From NCBI RefSeq assembly GCF_040958695.1, contig NZ_CP162599.1, positions 3,630,001 through 3,694,000 of the forward strand: a stretch of DNA of 64,000 nt, given 5' to 3'. Below, one piece after another: positions 6,735-15,751 of this stretch; position 1 is the first letter of the stretch; every line of letters begins with the position of its first letter. The stretch comes from Ornithinibacillus sp. 4-3 (GTDB taxonomy: Bacteria > Bacillota > Bacilli > Bacillales > Amphibacillaceae). The notes under the pieces were generated by a model. That model ran no database searches, was not told the origin of the DNA, and saw only the letters and a program-made list of their open reading frames with translations. A program made the translations under genes and the position numbers.

Positions 6735-9143
6735 TTGTTAACTATACATTTGGCTATTTTAATTCCATTTTTAGCCGCAATCTGTATTCCGATATTCCAT
6801 AAACTAATCTCACGGATACATATCGGCTGGTTTATACTCATTATCCCAGCTAGTTTATTTATTGTTCTTGTTCGCTATATTCCATCCATAGCAAATGGAG
6901 ATACTTTTTCACATACTATTCAGTGGATTCCTTCCTTTAGCATAAACTTTACAACTTACTTAGATGGCTTAAGCATGATTTTTGGATTGCTTATTACAGG
7001 GATTGGTGCGCTTGTTATTCTATATTCCATCTATTATATGTCCAAAGAAGAATCATTGAAGCATTTTTACTTCTATTTATTATTATTTATGGGAAGTATG
7101 CTCGGTGTAGTCTTCTCAGATAATATTTTTGTTTTATATGTGTTTTGGGAATTGACTAGTATTGCTTCTTTCTTATTAATTGCATTTTGGTATCAAAGAA
7201 AAGGCTCCAGATATGGGGCAAAAAAAGCACTACTTATTACGATGAGCGGTGGCTTTGCGATGCTCGTTGGATTTATCATGCTAGTTTATATGACAGGAAC
7301 TACAAGTGTTCGGGAAATCATTGTAAGTGTGAGTACGTTGACAGACCATACTTTATTTGTGCCAGTCATGCTACTGATTCTCTTAGGTGCATTTACTAAA
7401 TCCGCACAATTTCCATTCCATATTTGGCTGCCGGATGCGATGGAAGCACCGACACCTATTAGTGCGTATCTGCACTCGGCAACGATGGTTAAAGCAGGAA
7501 TTTTCATTGTTGCACGATTTACACCTGCTTTCGGAGGGGAAGCTCTCTGGTTCTGGCTTGTCTGTGGAGTTGGTTTAACAACCTTATTTTGGGGATCCTT
7601 CCAAGCTGTCAGGCAAACTGATTTAAAAGCCTTACTTGCCTATTCAACAATAAGTCAGCTCGGGTTAATTATGAGTTTACTGGGTGTTAGTTCGCTTGCC
7701 TTCTATCACGGTCTTAGTGTAGAAAAAACGCTTTTAACACAGGCTGGTTTTGCAGCATTATTCCATTTAGTAAATCACTCTACATTTAAAGGTGCATTAT
7801 TTATGATTGTCGGAATCCTTGATTTCCAAGTAGGGACAAGGGATGTTCGCCGCTTAGGTGGTTTAATGGCTATTATGCCTGTTTCATTTACGGTTGCGTT
7901 AATTGGTAGCTTTTCCATGGCAGGATTACCTCCATTTAATGGTTTTTTAAGTAAGGAAATGTTCTTTACAGCCATGCTACAAGTAAAACAACTGGAGTTC
8001 TTTTCCTTAGACTCATTTGGAGCATTATTACCAGTTGTCGCATGGGTAGCGAGTGTATTTACTTTCGTGTACAGCTTAATTATTGTTTTCCAAACATTCT
8101 TTGGGCCTCACCAGCAAGAAAAACTCGAAACAGAAACGAAAGAGGCTTCTATTGGGATGATCATTGCACCAGTGACTTTAGCTGCTTTAGTGGTTGGAAT
8201 TTTCTTCTTCCCAAATGTACTTGGAGACAATATTATTCGCCCAGCGATGGCCAGTATCTTTGCAACATTACCTGCATCTGATTATTATATGAAACCTATT
8301 TCTGCATGGCATGGATTTAATACCGAGCTAATGATGACTATTGCTATTGTGATCGTTGGAGTTTCCTTGTATATGCTTTATAAATATTGGAGCAGAGTAT
8401 ATAGTTTCTTCCCGAAATCACGATCATTCGATGCTTTATATAATAATTTAGTTCTTTATATTGAAAAAATAACCTCACGAATTACGAATTCTTATATGAC
8501 AGGATTTTTACGAGATTACTTTGTATATATATTCCTTTTCTTTATTTTCGTTTTAGGTGGTGCATTGTTATTTACTGACGCTATTTCCATTGATTTTTCT
8601 GGAGATACGCCTATTAGTACGTTCGTTTGGATTATTTCTGTTGTTATGGCATTAACAACGATAGCTATTTTATTTGTTAAATCACGCCTTTCTGCTATCG
8701 TTCTAACTGGTCTACTCGGGTTCGGGATGGGAATGCTATTCGTTTTGTTCCGAGCACCAGACCTAGCATTAACACAAATTATTGTTGAATCAGTAACAAC
8801 AGCGCTATTTTTGCTATGTTTCACTTTCCTACCTAAATGGGAAACAGAAGTTCGCAAGCTTCGTACGAAAATACTTCATATAGCAATTTCCGTTTCTGTT
8901 GGAGCAATCTTCATCATTATTGCTTTAACAGTTAAGAGTGGGGCACTATTCGATTCCATTTCCGTCTATTTTGAAGATGCTTATGAGCTTGCTGGTGGGA
9001 AAAATATTGTTAACACTATTTTAGGAGATTTCCGTGCCTTTGATACAATGCTTGAGGCTGTTGTATTATTTATTGCTGGAATTGGTGTTTATACATTAAC
9101 AAAATTTAAAAATGGCAAGGAGGCTAAAAATCTTGAAGATTAA
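6735..9143 (+). CDS. mrpA: MrpA, Na+/H+ antiporter subunit A
   Basis: 802 residues from TTG 6735. It is the largest membrane subunit of the seven-subunit Mrp (Mnh/Sha) monovalent cation/proton antiporter, homologous to respiratory complex I NuoL, plus a C-terminal MrpB-like part. More than a dozen hydrophobic helices are visible. FVLYVFWELTSIASFLLIAFW (residues ~135-155) contains the conserved Glu of the proton path, and KSAQFPFHIWLPDAMEAPTP the conserved antiporter block. Two in-frame TTG codons exist: 6729 leaves only one base after GGAGG, while 6735 has 6-7 bases, so 6735 is chosen (M-L-T-I-H-L-A, like the B. subtilis start). First gene of a tight seven-gene operon. Confidence 0.96.
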   Translation: MLTIHLAILIPFLAAICIPIFHKLISRIHIGWFILIIPASLFIVLVRYIPSIANGDTFSHTIQWIPSFSINFTTYLDGLSMIFGLLITGIGALVILYSIYYMSKEESLKHFYFYLLLFMGSMLGVVFSDNIFVLYVFWELTSIASFLLIAFWYQRKGSRYGAKKALLITMSGGFAMLVGFIMLVYMTGTTSVREIIVSVSTLTDHTLFVPVMLLILLGAFTKSAQFPFHIWLPDAMEAPTPISAYLHSATMVKAGIFIVARFTPAFGGEALWFWLVCGVGLTTLFWGSFQAVRQTDLKALLAYSTISQLGLIMSLLGVSSLAFYHGLSVEKTLLTQAGFAALFHLVNHSTFKGALFMIVGILDFQVGTRDVRRLGGLMAIMPVSFTVALIGSFSMAGLPPFNGFLSKEMFFTAMLQVKQLEFFSLDSFGALLPVVAWVASVFTFVYSLIIVFQTFFGPHQQEKLETETKEASIGMIIAPVTLAALVVGIFFFPNVLGDNIIRPAMASIFATLPASDYYMKPISAWHGFNTELMMTIAIVIVGVSLYMLYKYWSRVYSFFPKSRSFDALYNNLVLYIEKITSRITNSYMTGFLRDYFVYIFLFFIFVLGGALLFTDAISIDFSGDTPISTFVWIISVVMALTTIAILFVKSRLSAIVLTGLLGFGMGMLFVLFRAPDLALTQIIVESVTTALFLLCFTFLPKWETEVRKLRTKILHIAISVSVGAIFIIIALTVKSGALFDSISVYFEDAYELAGGKNIVNTILGDFRAFDTMLEAVVLFIAGIGVYTLTKFKNGKEAKNLED

Positions 9144-9555
9144 TGACGTCATTTTACAAACCATTACTCGAGTCGTTGTTTTCATTATTTTAACCTTAGC
9201 TATTTATTTGTTCTTCTCAGGTCATTATGATCCAGGGGGCGGGTTTATTGGCGGACTTGTCCTTGCTTCTGCAATTGTATTATTATTCTTAGCTTTTGAT
9301 ATTGAAACGGTGCGTATTGGTATTCCGATTAATTTTAGAGTTGTGGCTGCAATAGGGGCGTTTATTGTTGTAGCTACAGGAATAGGGGCAACCGTTTTTG
9401 GAACTCCTTTTTTGAACCAAGCATTTAAAACATTTAATATTCCCTTCTTTGGGGAAGTAGAGCTTTCTACTGTTACTCTCTTTGAAGCAGGAGTTGCTTT
9501 AGCAGTAGTTGGTGTCGTTGTAACCATTATTTTAAGTATAAGTAAGGATGGGTGA
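9133..9555 (+). CDS. mrpB: MrpB, Na+/H+ antiporter subunit B
   Basis: 140 residues, four hydrophobic segments, with the family block FSGHYDPGGGFIGGLVLASAIVL near the N-terminus. The frame is open from an ATG at 9112, but AAGGAGG lies at 9117-9123 inside that extension and is ideally spaced (9 nt) from the TTG at 9133, which gives an N-terminus MKINDVILQ matching known MrpB proteins. The gene overlaps the mrpA stop by 11 bp. It forms part of the MrpABCD membrane module. Confidence 0.94.
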   Translation: MKINDVILQTITRVVVFIILTLAIYLFFSGHYDPGGGFIGGLVLASAIVLLFLAFDIETVRIGIPINFRVVAAIGAFIVVATGIGATVFGTPFLNQAFKTFNIPFFGEVELSTVTLFEAGVALAVVGVVVTIILSISKDG

Positions 9556-9558
9556 TGT

Positions 9559-9894
9559 ATGGAAACATTAATTATTATTTTGGCAGGCGTACTAGTATCA
9601 GTAGCAACCTATTTATTGTTGTCCAAAAATGTTATTCGCGTCATATTAGGTACAGCAATCCTCACCCATGCTGCACATTTACTATTAATGGCTATGGGAG
9701 GATTTCATAATAAAAGTGTACCAATTATTGATGGGAATGGAACGGACTATGTGGATGCTTTACCACAAGCATTGATTTTAACCTCTATTGTAATTAGCTT
9801 TGCTGTTACAGCATTTTTCCTTGTTTTAGCATATCGTGCATACCAGGAACTAGGTACAGATAATTTATATAAATTGCGAGGTAGTCGCAGATGA
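9559..9894 (+). CDS. mrpC: MrpC, Na+/H+ antiporter subunit C
   Basis: 111 residues, three membrane helices, homologous to complex I NuoK. Characteristic features are LLSKNVIRVILGTAILTHAAH and the block DALPQALILTSIVISFAVTAF. The gene starts 3 bp after mrpB, with AAGGATG as a weak ribosome-binding site, consistent with coupling. Part of the Mrp antiporter complex in the cytoplasmic membrane. Confidence 0.95.
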   Translation: METLIIILAGVLVSVATYLLLSKNVIRVILGTAILTHAAHLLLMAMGGFHNKSVPIIDGNGTDYVDALPQALILTSIVISFAVTAFFLVLAYRAYQELGTDNLYKLRGSRR

Positions 9895-11369
9895 ATAATA
9901 TCATTGTATTCCCTATGGTCATTCCTGTTTTAACTGGTATCTTCCTATTATTTCTAAGACGACATATTATTTTGCAACGTTGGGTTATTATACTATCCTT
10001 ACTTGCAACAATGATTATTAGCTTTATTATCCTTGGACAAATTCAAACAGAAGGAATTTTACGACTTGATTTCGGGGACTGGAAACCGCCTTTTGGTATT
10101 TTATTTGTGGCAGACTCCTTCTCCATGTTGCTTGTTCTAACAGCAAGCTTTGTAGCTACTGCTTGTTTAATTTATGCTTTCTTTTCCATTGGGGAAGCCT
10201 ATGAAAAAATGTTTTTCTATCCATTCGTTAGTTTACTTATTGGTGGAGTAAATGGATCGTTTCTAACAGGCGACTTATTTAACCTCTTTGTCTGCTTTGA
10301 AGTAATGCTACTAGCTTCCTATGCACTTATTGCTTTAGGTGGGAAGAAGCTGCAGCTAAGAGAATCTATTAAATATATGGCGATTAATGTTGTATCATCA
10401 TGGATTTTTCTAGTTGCCATTGCTTATTTATACGGAACACTTGGAACATTAAATATGGCTCATCTTTCTGTTCGTATTGCAGAAGTAGGGCAAACACCGA
10501 TCTTAACGGTTATTAGTATTTTATTCTTAATTGTATTTTCTTTAAAAGCTGGACTATTGTTATATCAATGGTTACCTGGGTCCTATAGCGCTCCGCCTCC
10601 AGCTGTCGCTGCAATATTTGGTGCTTTGCTGACAAAGGTTGGTATTTATGCGTTATTCCGCATCTTTACACTCATGTTCTATCACGAGCCGTCGATTACA
10701 CATACGATGATTGGAATCATGGCTGCTATTACGATTATTGGGGGTAGCATTGGGGCAATAGCTTATAATGACATTCGTCAAATCATCTCTTATAATGTCG
10801 TCATTGCTGTTGGATTCATTCTTATTGGTCTGGCAGTAGGAACAAACATTGCATTTGAAGGATCTATTTATTATTTAATCCATGATATGGTCGTAAAAGC
10901 ATTGCTCTTCTTACTTGCTGGTACGATGATTATCTTAACAGGTACAGAGCAAATTAATCGAGTTAGTGGTTTAATCCGAAATTACCCTGTACTTGGTTGG
11001 CTATTCTTTGTCGTTATGCTTTCCTTAGCGGGAATTCCGCCGCTTAGCGGATTCCTTGGAAAAGTATTAGTCGGTCAAGGTGCTATAGAATCTGGATCTT
11101 ATGTTCTACTTGCATTAGGATTTTTATCTACTTTGTTCGTGCTATATTCCTTATTACGTGTCTTCCTTAATAGTTTTTGGGGAGAAACAATGATTATGGT
11201 AGATGATGAAAAGCCATTACGAAAAGGCTTGGTCATCCCTTGCTTAATTCTTACTTTAGCAACTGTTGGATTAGGCGTTGGTGCAGAAGGAATATCTGTT
11301 TACGTAATCGACGCAGCAAAGACACTTTCTAATCCAGAAATTTATATTAATGCTGTACTTAATAATTAA
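9891..11369 (+). CDS. mrpD: MrpD, Na+/H+ antiporter subunit D
   Basis: 492 residues, NuoM/NuoN-type polytopic antiporter subunit. GDLFNLFVCFEVMLLASYAL (~125-145) contains the conserved Glu; KAGLLLYQWLPGSYSAPPPA and the Lys in HDMVVKALLFLLAG are also family features. The ATG overlaps the mrpC stop by 4 bp. MrpA and MrpD together provide the ion-translocating channels; the complex exports Na+ (or K+) in exchange for H+ and is important at high pH or salt. A 64-bp gap to mrpE follows, the largest inside the operon, with no terminator. Confidence 0.96.
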   Translation: MNNIIVFPMVIPVLTGIFLLFLRRHIILQRWVIILSLLATMIISFIILGQIQTEGILRLDFGDWKPPFGILFVADSFSMLLVLTASFVATACLIYAFFSIGEAYEKMFFYPFVSLLIGGVNGSFLTGDLFNLFVCFEVMLLASYALIALGGKKLQLRESIKYMAINVVSSWIFLVAIAYLYGTLGTLNMAHLSVRIAEVGQTPILTVISILFLIVFSLKAGLLLYQWLPGSYSAPPPAVAAIFGALLTKVGIYALFRIFTLMFYHEPSITHTMIGIMAAITIIGGSIGAIAYNDIRQIISYNVVIAVGFILIGLAVGTNIAFEGSIYYLIHDMVVKALLFLLAGTMIILTGTEQINRVSGLIRNYPVLGWLFFVVMLSLAGIPPLSGFLGKVLVGQGAIESGSYVLLALGFLSTLFVLYSLLRVFLNSFWGETMIMVDDEKPLRKGLVIPCLILTLATVGLGVGAEGISVYVIDAAKTLSNPEIYINAVLNN

Positions 11370-11433
11370 TAGACATTTACATAACGGTATTGTTGAATAC
11401 ACCTTGACCGTTGATATTTCGGAGGTGAAATAA

Positions 11434-11916
11434 ATGTCTTTCCAATTTTTGTTGAATCTTTTTATCGCCTTTCTATGGGTTTTCTTCAATGATGAAAGCT
11501 ATTTTCGATTTCAAACCTTTGTTGCTGGATTTCTAGTTGGAATTGTAATTGTATTTCTGATGCGACGATTTTTCGGTGGACGTTTTTATTTACACCGCCT
11601 GTTTTCAGTTATTAAATTAATTTATGTGTTTATTGTCGAAATGATATTATCTACCGTGGTAGTAATTAAAGAAATTATAAGTCCAAAAATAAATATAAAA
11701 CCTGGGATTTTCCGCTATGAAACATGTTTACACAGTGATTGGGAAATAACAGCATTAGCTTTACTGCTGACGTTGACTCCTGGATCTGTTGTAATGGAAG
11801 TAACTCCTGAAGGAAATGTTTTTTACATTCATGCAATGGATATAGAAAGATTTCGCGGCGATTTAGAGCGCTCCTTAGCTCGATTTGAGAAAGCCATTAT
11901 GGAGGTGACTAGATAA
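11434..11916 (+). CDS. mrpE: MrpE, Na+/H+ antiporter subunit E
   Basis: 160 residues with two or three N-terminal membrane helices and a cytoplasmic C-terminus. The block TLTPGSVVMEVTPEGNVFYI is typical of MrpE. GGAGGTGAAATAA precedes the ATG, a strong ribosome-binding site after the 64-bp spacer from mrpD. Its stop overlaps the mrpF start by one base. MrpE has no complex I homologue and contributes to assembly and activity. Confidence 0.94.
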   Translation: MSFQFLLNLFIAFLWVFFNDESYFRFQTFVAGFLVGIVIVFLMRRFFGGRFYLHRLFSVIKLIYVFIVEMILSTVVVIKEIISPKINIKPGIFRYETCLHSDWEITALALLLTLTPGSVVMEVTPEGNVFYIHAMDIERFRGDLERSLARFEKAIMEVTR

Positions 11917-12200
11917 TGATACAAATCATGCTTGTGACTTCACTGATCTTATTTGGAGTGGCTATAGCTATTACATTTATCCGTGTTGTTATTGGTCCAA
12001 CATTTCCTGATCGAGTGGTTGCCATGGATACGATTGGTGTAAATTTAATTTCGGCAATTGCTATTGTTTCTATTTTATTTCAAACGAAAGCATTTCTTGA
12101 AGTAATTCTCATTTTAGGAATTCTAGCATTTATTAGTACGATTTCATTCTCGAAGTTTTTAGAAAGGGGCGTTATTATTGAGCGTAAGCGAGATTCTTGA
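11916..12200 (+). CDS. mrpF: MrpF, Na+/H+ antiporter subunit F
   Basis: 94 residues, three membrane helices; IRVVIGPTFPDRVVAMDTIG (~23-42) is the family signature. It starts at an ATG sharing a base with the mrpE stop and runs 23 bp into mrpG. MrpF has been linked to bile salt/cholate efflux in B. subtilis and is required for a functional Mrp complex. Confidence 0.94.
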   Translation: MIQIMLVTSLILFGVAIAITFIRVVIGPTFPDRVVAMDTIGVNLISAIAIVSILFQTKAFLEVILILGILAFISTISFSKFLERGVIIERKRDS

Positions 12201-12576
12201 ATTTATTATCGCCCTGATCATTTTATTCGGTGGTGTTCTTAGTGTTCTTAGTGCCATTGGCATGATTCGTTTCCCTGATATATATACACGTGCCCATGCA
12301 GCAACAAAAACAACAACAGTAGCTGTTCTAATCACTTTAATTGGTGTATTTTTATATTTCTGGCTTACAGAAGGCTTTGTTAGTATTCGATTAATTCTCG
12401 GAATTGTTTTCGTATTCATTACTGCTCCAGTTGCCGGACATCTTATCTTACGTGCTGCCTATCGTGCGAAAGTTAAAATGACTGATGCAACGATAGAGGA
12501 TGAATTAAAGGATTACTTAGCCCAAGAAGAAAAGTCTGAAGGATCATTAAAAAAAGAAAATGAAGTAATTGAATAA
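12178..12576 (+). CDS. mrpG: MrpG, Na+/H+ antiporter subunit G
   Basis: 132 residues, three membrane helices; the block GMIRFPDIYTRAHAATKTTT (~27-46) identifies MrpG. It begins with TTG 12178, with AAAGGGG 8 nt upstream inside mrpF, and overlaps mrpF by 23 bp. The C-terminal ~35 residues are charged and cytoplasmic. Last gene of the operon, followed by a strong terminator. Confidence 0.94.
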   Translation: MSVSEILEFIIALIILFGGVLSVLSAIGMIRFPDIYTRAHAATKTTTVAVLITLIGVFLYFWLTEGFVSIRLILGIVFVFITAPVAGHLILRAAYRAKVKMTDATIEDELKDYLAQEEKSEGSLKKENEVIE

Positions 12577-12581
12577 TAAGG

Positions 12582-12627
12582 AAAACTCCAATTAACAGGA
12601 TTTTAAGCCTTGTTAATTGGAGTTTTT
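12582..12627. terminator. Bidirectional terminator between mrpG and rlmN
   Basis: Perfect 15-bp arms AAAACTCCAATTAAC (12582-12596) and GTTAATTGGAGTTTT (12612-12626) with T-tracts on the plus side; it also sits at the end of the convergent rlmN gene. Confidence 0.9.
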
Positions 12628-12633
12628 AATTTA

Positions 12634-13707
12634 CTATTTTTTAGCTGCTTGTTGCTTCTTTAATTGTTTGCTTCTTAATTGACCACAAGCCGCATCAATG
12701 TCTGCACCTTGCTCCCAACGAACACCGCAGTTAATTCCTCTTCCTTTTAATGTCTCATAAAACTTCTGGATGGACTCTTTCGTACTGCGTTGATATTGAA
12801 TATGTTCATCGACTGTGTTATAAGGAATTAAATTCACATATGCTAAATGGCGATGATTATAAAGCAGGTTAGCTAATTGCTCTGCCTCCTGTTTATGATC
12901 ATTCACATCCTGCAATAAAATATATTCATATGTGATACGACGATTTGTTTTATCTAAATAATACTTAACAGATTCCATTAATTTTTCAATAGAAAATGCA
13001 CGATTGATTTTCATAATACTTGTGCGTAGCTCATTATTTGGCGCATGTAAGGAAATAGCCAGATTCACTTGAATATCCTTATCCGCAAACTCATAAATTT
13101 TATGTGCTAGCCCACTTGTTGAGACAGTAATATGTCTCGCACCAATATTTAGTCCTTGAGAGTCATTCATAATATAAAGGAAGTTCATTAAATGATCGAA
13201 ATTATCAAATGGTTCGCCTATTCCCATAACCACGATATGGCTAACGCGCTCACCTTTTCCTTTTTCATCTAAAAACTTCTGTACATGCATGATTTGTTCC
13301 ACAATTTCTCCTGCAGTTAAATCACGACTCTTAGTTAATAAACCACTTGCACAGAAGGAACATCCAATATTACAACCAACCTGTGTAGTTACACAAACAG
13401 AAAGACCATAATGAAAACGCATTAAGACCGTTTCAATAATATTTCCATCCGCTAATTTAAATAAAAATTTATTTGTTCCATCAGAAGATTCTTGACGGAT
13501 TTCCTGCTCAAGTGTTGTCATATGAAAATGTGTCTCTAATAATTCGACACAGTCTTTATTTAAATTCTTCATCCCTGTAAAGCTATCTACACGCTTCTTA
13601 TATAACCAATCCCACACTTGCTGTGCGCGAAATCGTAATTGACCATGTTCTACTAACCAAGCTTGTAATTCTGAAAACGTTAATCCATAAATGGATGTTT
13701 TACTCAT
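12634..13707 (-). CDS. rlmN: RlmN, 23S rRNA A2503 / tRNA A37 C2-methyltransferase
   Basis: 357 residues, usual length. Radical-SAM enzyme that methylates C2 of A2503 in 23S rRNA and A37 in some tRNAs. The radical-SAM cysteine motif CNIGCSFC lies near residues 113-120, followed by [14 protein letters not shown]; the C-terminal catalytic Cys is in DAACGQLR. The N-terminal helical domain carries [13 protein letters not shown]. Single gene, facing the mrp operon and sharing its terminator. Confidence 0.96.
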   Translation of the reverse strand: MSKTSIYGLTFSELQAWLVEHGQLRFRAQQVWDWLYKKRVDSFTGMKNLNKDCVELLETHFHMTTLEQEIRQESSDGTNKFLFKLADGNIIETVLMRFHYGLSVCVTTQVGCNIGCSFCASGLLTKSRDLTAGEIVEQIMHVQKFLDEKGKGERVSHIVVMGIGEPFDNFDHLMNFLYIMNDSQGLNIGARHITVSTSGLAHKIYEFADKDIQVNLAISLHAPNNELRTSIMKINRAFSIEKLMESVKYYLDKTNRRITYEYILLQDVNDHKQEAEQLANLLYNHRHLAYVNLIPYNTVDEHIQYQRSTKESIQKFYETLKGRGINCGVRWEQGADIDAACGQLRSKQLKKQQAAKK

Positions 13708-13942
13708 TTTCTAATCCTCTTCTCTTCACTAATTCTGTTCCTACTATATAGAAGAATTCCTTATGTATCAACTAGTTTGTGAGAGATTTTTTGATATTTT
13801 TACTGGAAAGAGTGAAATCATCATCAGCTATTAGGTCAAAAGCAGATGATTGGACGTAATTGCTTGAAGCACGTATATTGACAGTTAAAAGAACCATCTG
13901 AATCTGATACATTTTTTAGATGGCGATAGATGAGGTGATAGG

Positions 13943-14947
13943 ATGACTAGAACATTTCAAGGAACTCCACTATCTGTACTAGATTTAGCCCCTATTAATG
14001 AAGGGCATTCAGCTAGTGAGTCATTTCAAAATAGTGTACAGCTTGCTCAACATGTAGAAAAGTGGGGATTTAACCGCTATTGGTTAGCAGAACATCATAA
14101 TATGCCAGGGATAGCAAGCTCAGCAACTTCTGTTGTCATTGGACATATTGCTGGAGCAACGAAGCATATTCGTGTTGGTGCAGGGGGAATTATGCTACCA
14201 AATCACGCAACACTTGTCATTGCAGAACAGTTCGGAACATTAGAGGCCATGTATCCCGGACGCATTGACCTTGGTTTAGGACGTGCTCCTGGTACAGATC
14301 AATATACGGCTTACGCTTTACGCCGAACATTAAACCAGCATGTGGAAGAATTTCCAACCCAAGTAGAAGAATTACAAAAGTATTTTGCAGGTGATCCCAA
14401 TGCATATGTACGTGCAATTCCAGGTGAAGGTGCTGATGTTCCAATTTGGTTGCTAGGCTCTAGTGATTTTGGTGCTCGACTAGCGGCTAAGATGGGATTA
14501 CCTTATGCTTTTGCTAGCCATTTTTCACCTGAATATACGATTCCAGCTTTACGCTTGTATAAAGAAAGATTCGAGCCTTCTGAAGTATTATCTGAGCCTT
14601 ATGCGATGGTTGGCGTAAATGTTATTGCAGCAGATACTGTTGATCAAGCCAATTATGTTGCCACCTCCATGCAGCAGCAATTTTTAAATTTACGAAAAGG
14701 TAAACCTGCTAAACTACAGGCACCAATAGATAATATTGACATAGCCTGGTCCTTAGCTGATAAAGAAGCTACACAGAATCGAAGCAAATCCAATTCTACA
14801 ATGATTGGTGATGCTGCAATGGTAAAAGAAAAGCTTGCAAAATTTATCGAGGAAACAGGTGCCAACGAAGTAATCATTAATTCACAAATATATCACCTAG
14901 AGGATCGTTTACGCTCTTATGAAATCATTTCAGAAATGATGGAGTAA
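13943..14947 (+). CDS. Luciferase-like (LLM class) flavin-dependent monooxygenase
   Basis: 334 residues, single-domain TIM barrel of the bacterial-luciferase superfamily. Features: [20 protein letters not shown] at the N-terminus, [20 protein letters not shown] (~47-66), [20 protein letters not shown] and [21 protein letters not shown]. This pattern matches the group of B. subtilis YceB/YhbW-type proteins, which use reduced FMN; substrates are mostly unknown. GAGGTGATAGG precedes the ATG. Monocistronic, with its own terminator. Confidence 0.88.
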   Translation: MTRTFQGTPLSVLDLAPINEGHSASESFQNSVQLAQHVEKWGFNRYWLAEHHNMPGIASSATSVVIGHIAGATKHIRVGAGGIMLPNHATLVIAEQFGTLEAMYPGRIDLGLGRAPGTDQYTAYALRRTLNQHVEEFPTQVEELQKYFAGDPNAYVRAIPGEGADVPIWLLGSSDFGARLAAKMGLPYAFASHFSPEYTIPALRLYKERFEPSEVLSEPYAMVGVNVIAADTVDQANYVATSMQQQFLNLRKGKPAKLQAPIDNIDIAWSLADKEATQNRSKSNSTMIGDAAMVKEKLAKFIEETGANEVIINSQIYHLEDRLRSYEIISEMME

Positions 14948-14957
14948 ACCAAGGAAT

Positions 14958-15011
14958 AATCCATCTGTGGATAAGTTTTTTATCATTATATCCACAAGTG
15001 GATTATTTTTT
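14958..15011 (+). terminator. Terminator of the LLM monooxygenase gene
   Basis: Arms AATCCA-TC-TGTGGATA (14958-14973) and TATCCACA-AG-TGGATT (14989-15004) with one 2x2 internal loop, followed by a T-tract. The arms contain a perfect DnaA-box 9-mer (TGTGGATAA, 14966-14974), probably coincidental. Confidence 0.8.
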
Positions 15012-15017
15012 ATCTGT

Positions 15018-15497
15018 CTATGCTTTAAAATTATCTGGCATAACTACTGCTTCTACTACCCCTTTTGCACATTGTATATCCTCTGCGAAGACTTCAATAT
15101 GTACACGCCAACGCTTTGGATGTACTTCCTCCAATGTCCCAACTGCTTTTAAGGTCGTATTGAGAGGAGTTGGTCTTAGGAAGTCTACATGTAAGGAAGC
15201 TGTTACAAATCTTGGTGGTTCTATTCCGTCACCAGGCTCATGCCCGTTTTTCCGATGTAGTGCAAGAGATGCTGATCCTGTTCCATGACAATCAATCAAT
15301 GAAGCAAGTAAACCACCATAAACAAAACCAGGAATAGCTGTATGCTCTGCTCGAGGTTCGTAATAAGTTACAGTCTGTTCATCTTGCCACAATGTTTTAA
15401 AATGTAAGCCAGATTCATTTAATCTCCCACATCCATAACACCACGCATAATCATCTGCATAATCATTTTGAATCGCTACATGTTTTTTATTTTCCAT
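15018..15497 (-). CDS. Hotdog-fold PaaI-type thioesterase family protein
   Basis: 159 residues from ATG 15497, which has GGAGGG 9 nt upstream; the frame is open further up to 15560 but without a ribosome-binding site. GFVYGGLLASLIDCHGTGSA (~60-79) is the hotdog active-site helix, and SLHVDFLRPTPLNTTL the following strand. The N-terminal WCYGCGRLNESGL segment (two Cys spaced CxxC) is common in this subgroup. Such enzymes hydrolyse acyl-CoA thioesters; the specific substrate cannot be inferred. It is transcribed divergently from the MFS exporter. Confidence 0.82.
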   Translation of the reverse strand: MENKKHVAIQNDYADDYAWCYGCGRLNESGLHFKTLWQDEQTVTYYEPRAEHTAIPGFVYGGLLASLIDCHGTGSASLALHRKNGHEPGDGIEPPRFVTASLHVDFLRPTPLNTTLKAVGTLEEVHPKRWRVHIEVFAEDIQCAKGVVEAVVMPDNFKA

Positions 15498-15675
15498 CTT
15501 ACGTCCCTCCACTTTCTTCGTAAGTATATCATAAGAAAAACTGTAAATCTGCCTCATCAATCTGATGATTTACAAAGTTCTTTCTTTTTTTGAGTGAAAT
15601 GCAAGATTTTTTTAGTTATTTCTGATAATCTTTAAGTAAAATGTTACACTTTTGTAAAAATTTAGAGGCTTGCAT

Positions 15676-15691
15676 AATCGGTTTACCGATT
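15676..15691. promoter_or_regulatory. Possible operator: inverted repeat upstream of the MFS exporter
   Basis: AATCGGT-TT-ACCGATT, perfect 7-bp arms, 60 bp before the exporter start and inside the divergent intergenic region. The size suits a TetR/MarR-type repressor dimer, but no regulator gene is adjacent. Confidence 0.4.
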
Positions 15692-15751
15692 ACATCGAGG
15701 AGTACTAAATCAAATATATGATTTAGGCTGAGACAGAAAGAAGGATAATAA

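Noticed and set aside
13708..13942. TTGACA near 13880 as a promoter of the monooxygenase gene
   Set aside because: No acceptable -10 at 16-18 nt spacing; the nearest TGATAC is 21 nt away.
14966..14974. Perfect DnaA box TGTGGATAA after the LLM monooxygenase
   Set aside because: Single site inside a terminator stem whose complementarity explains the sequence; no cluster.
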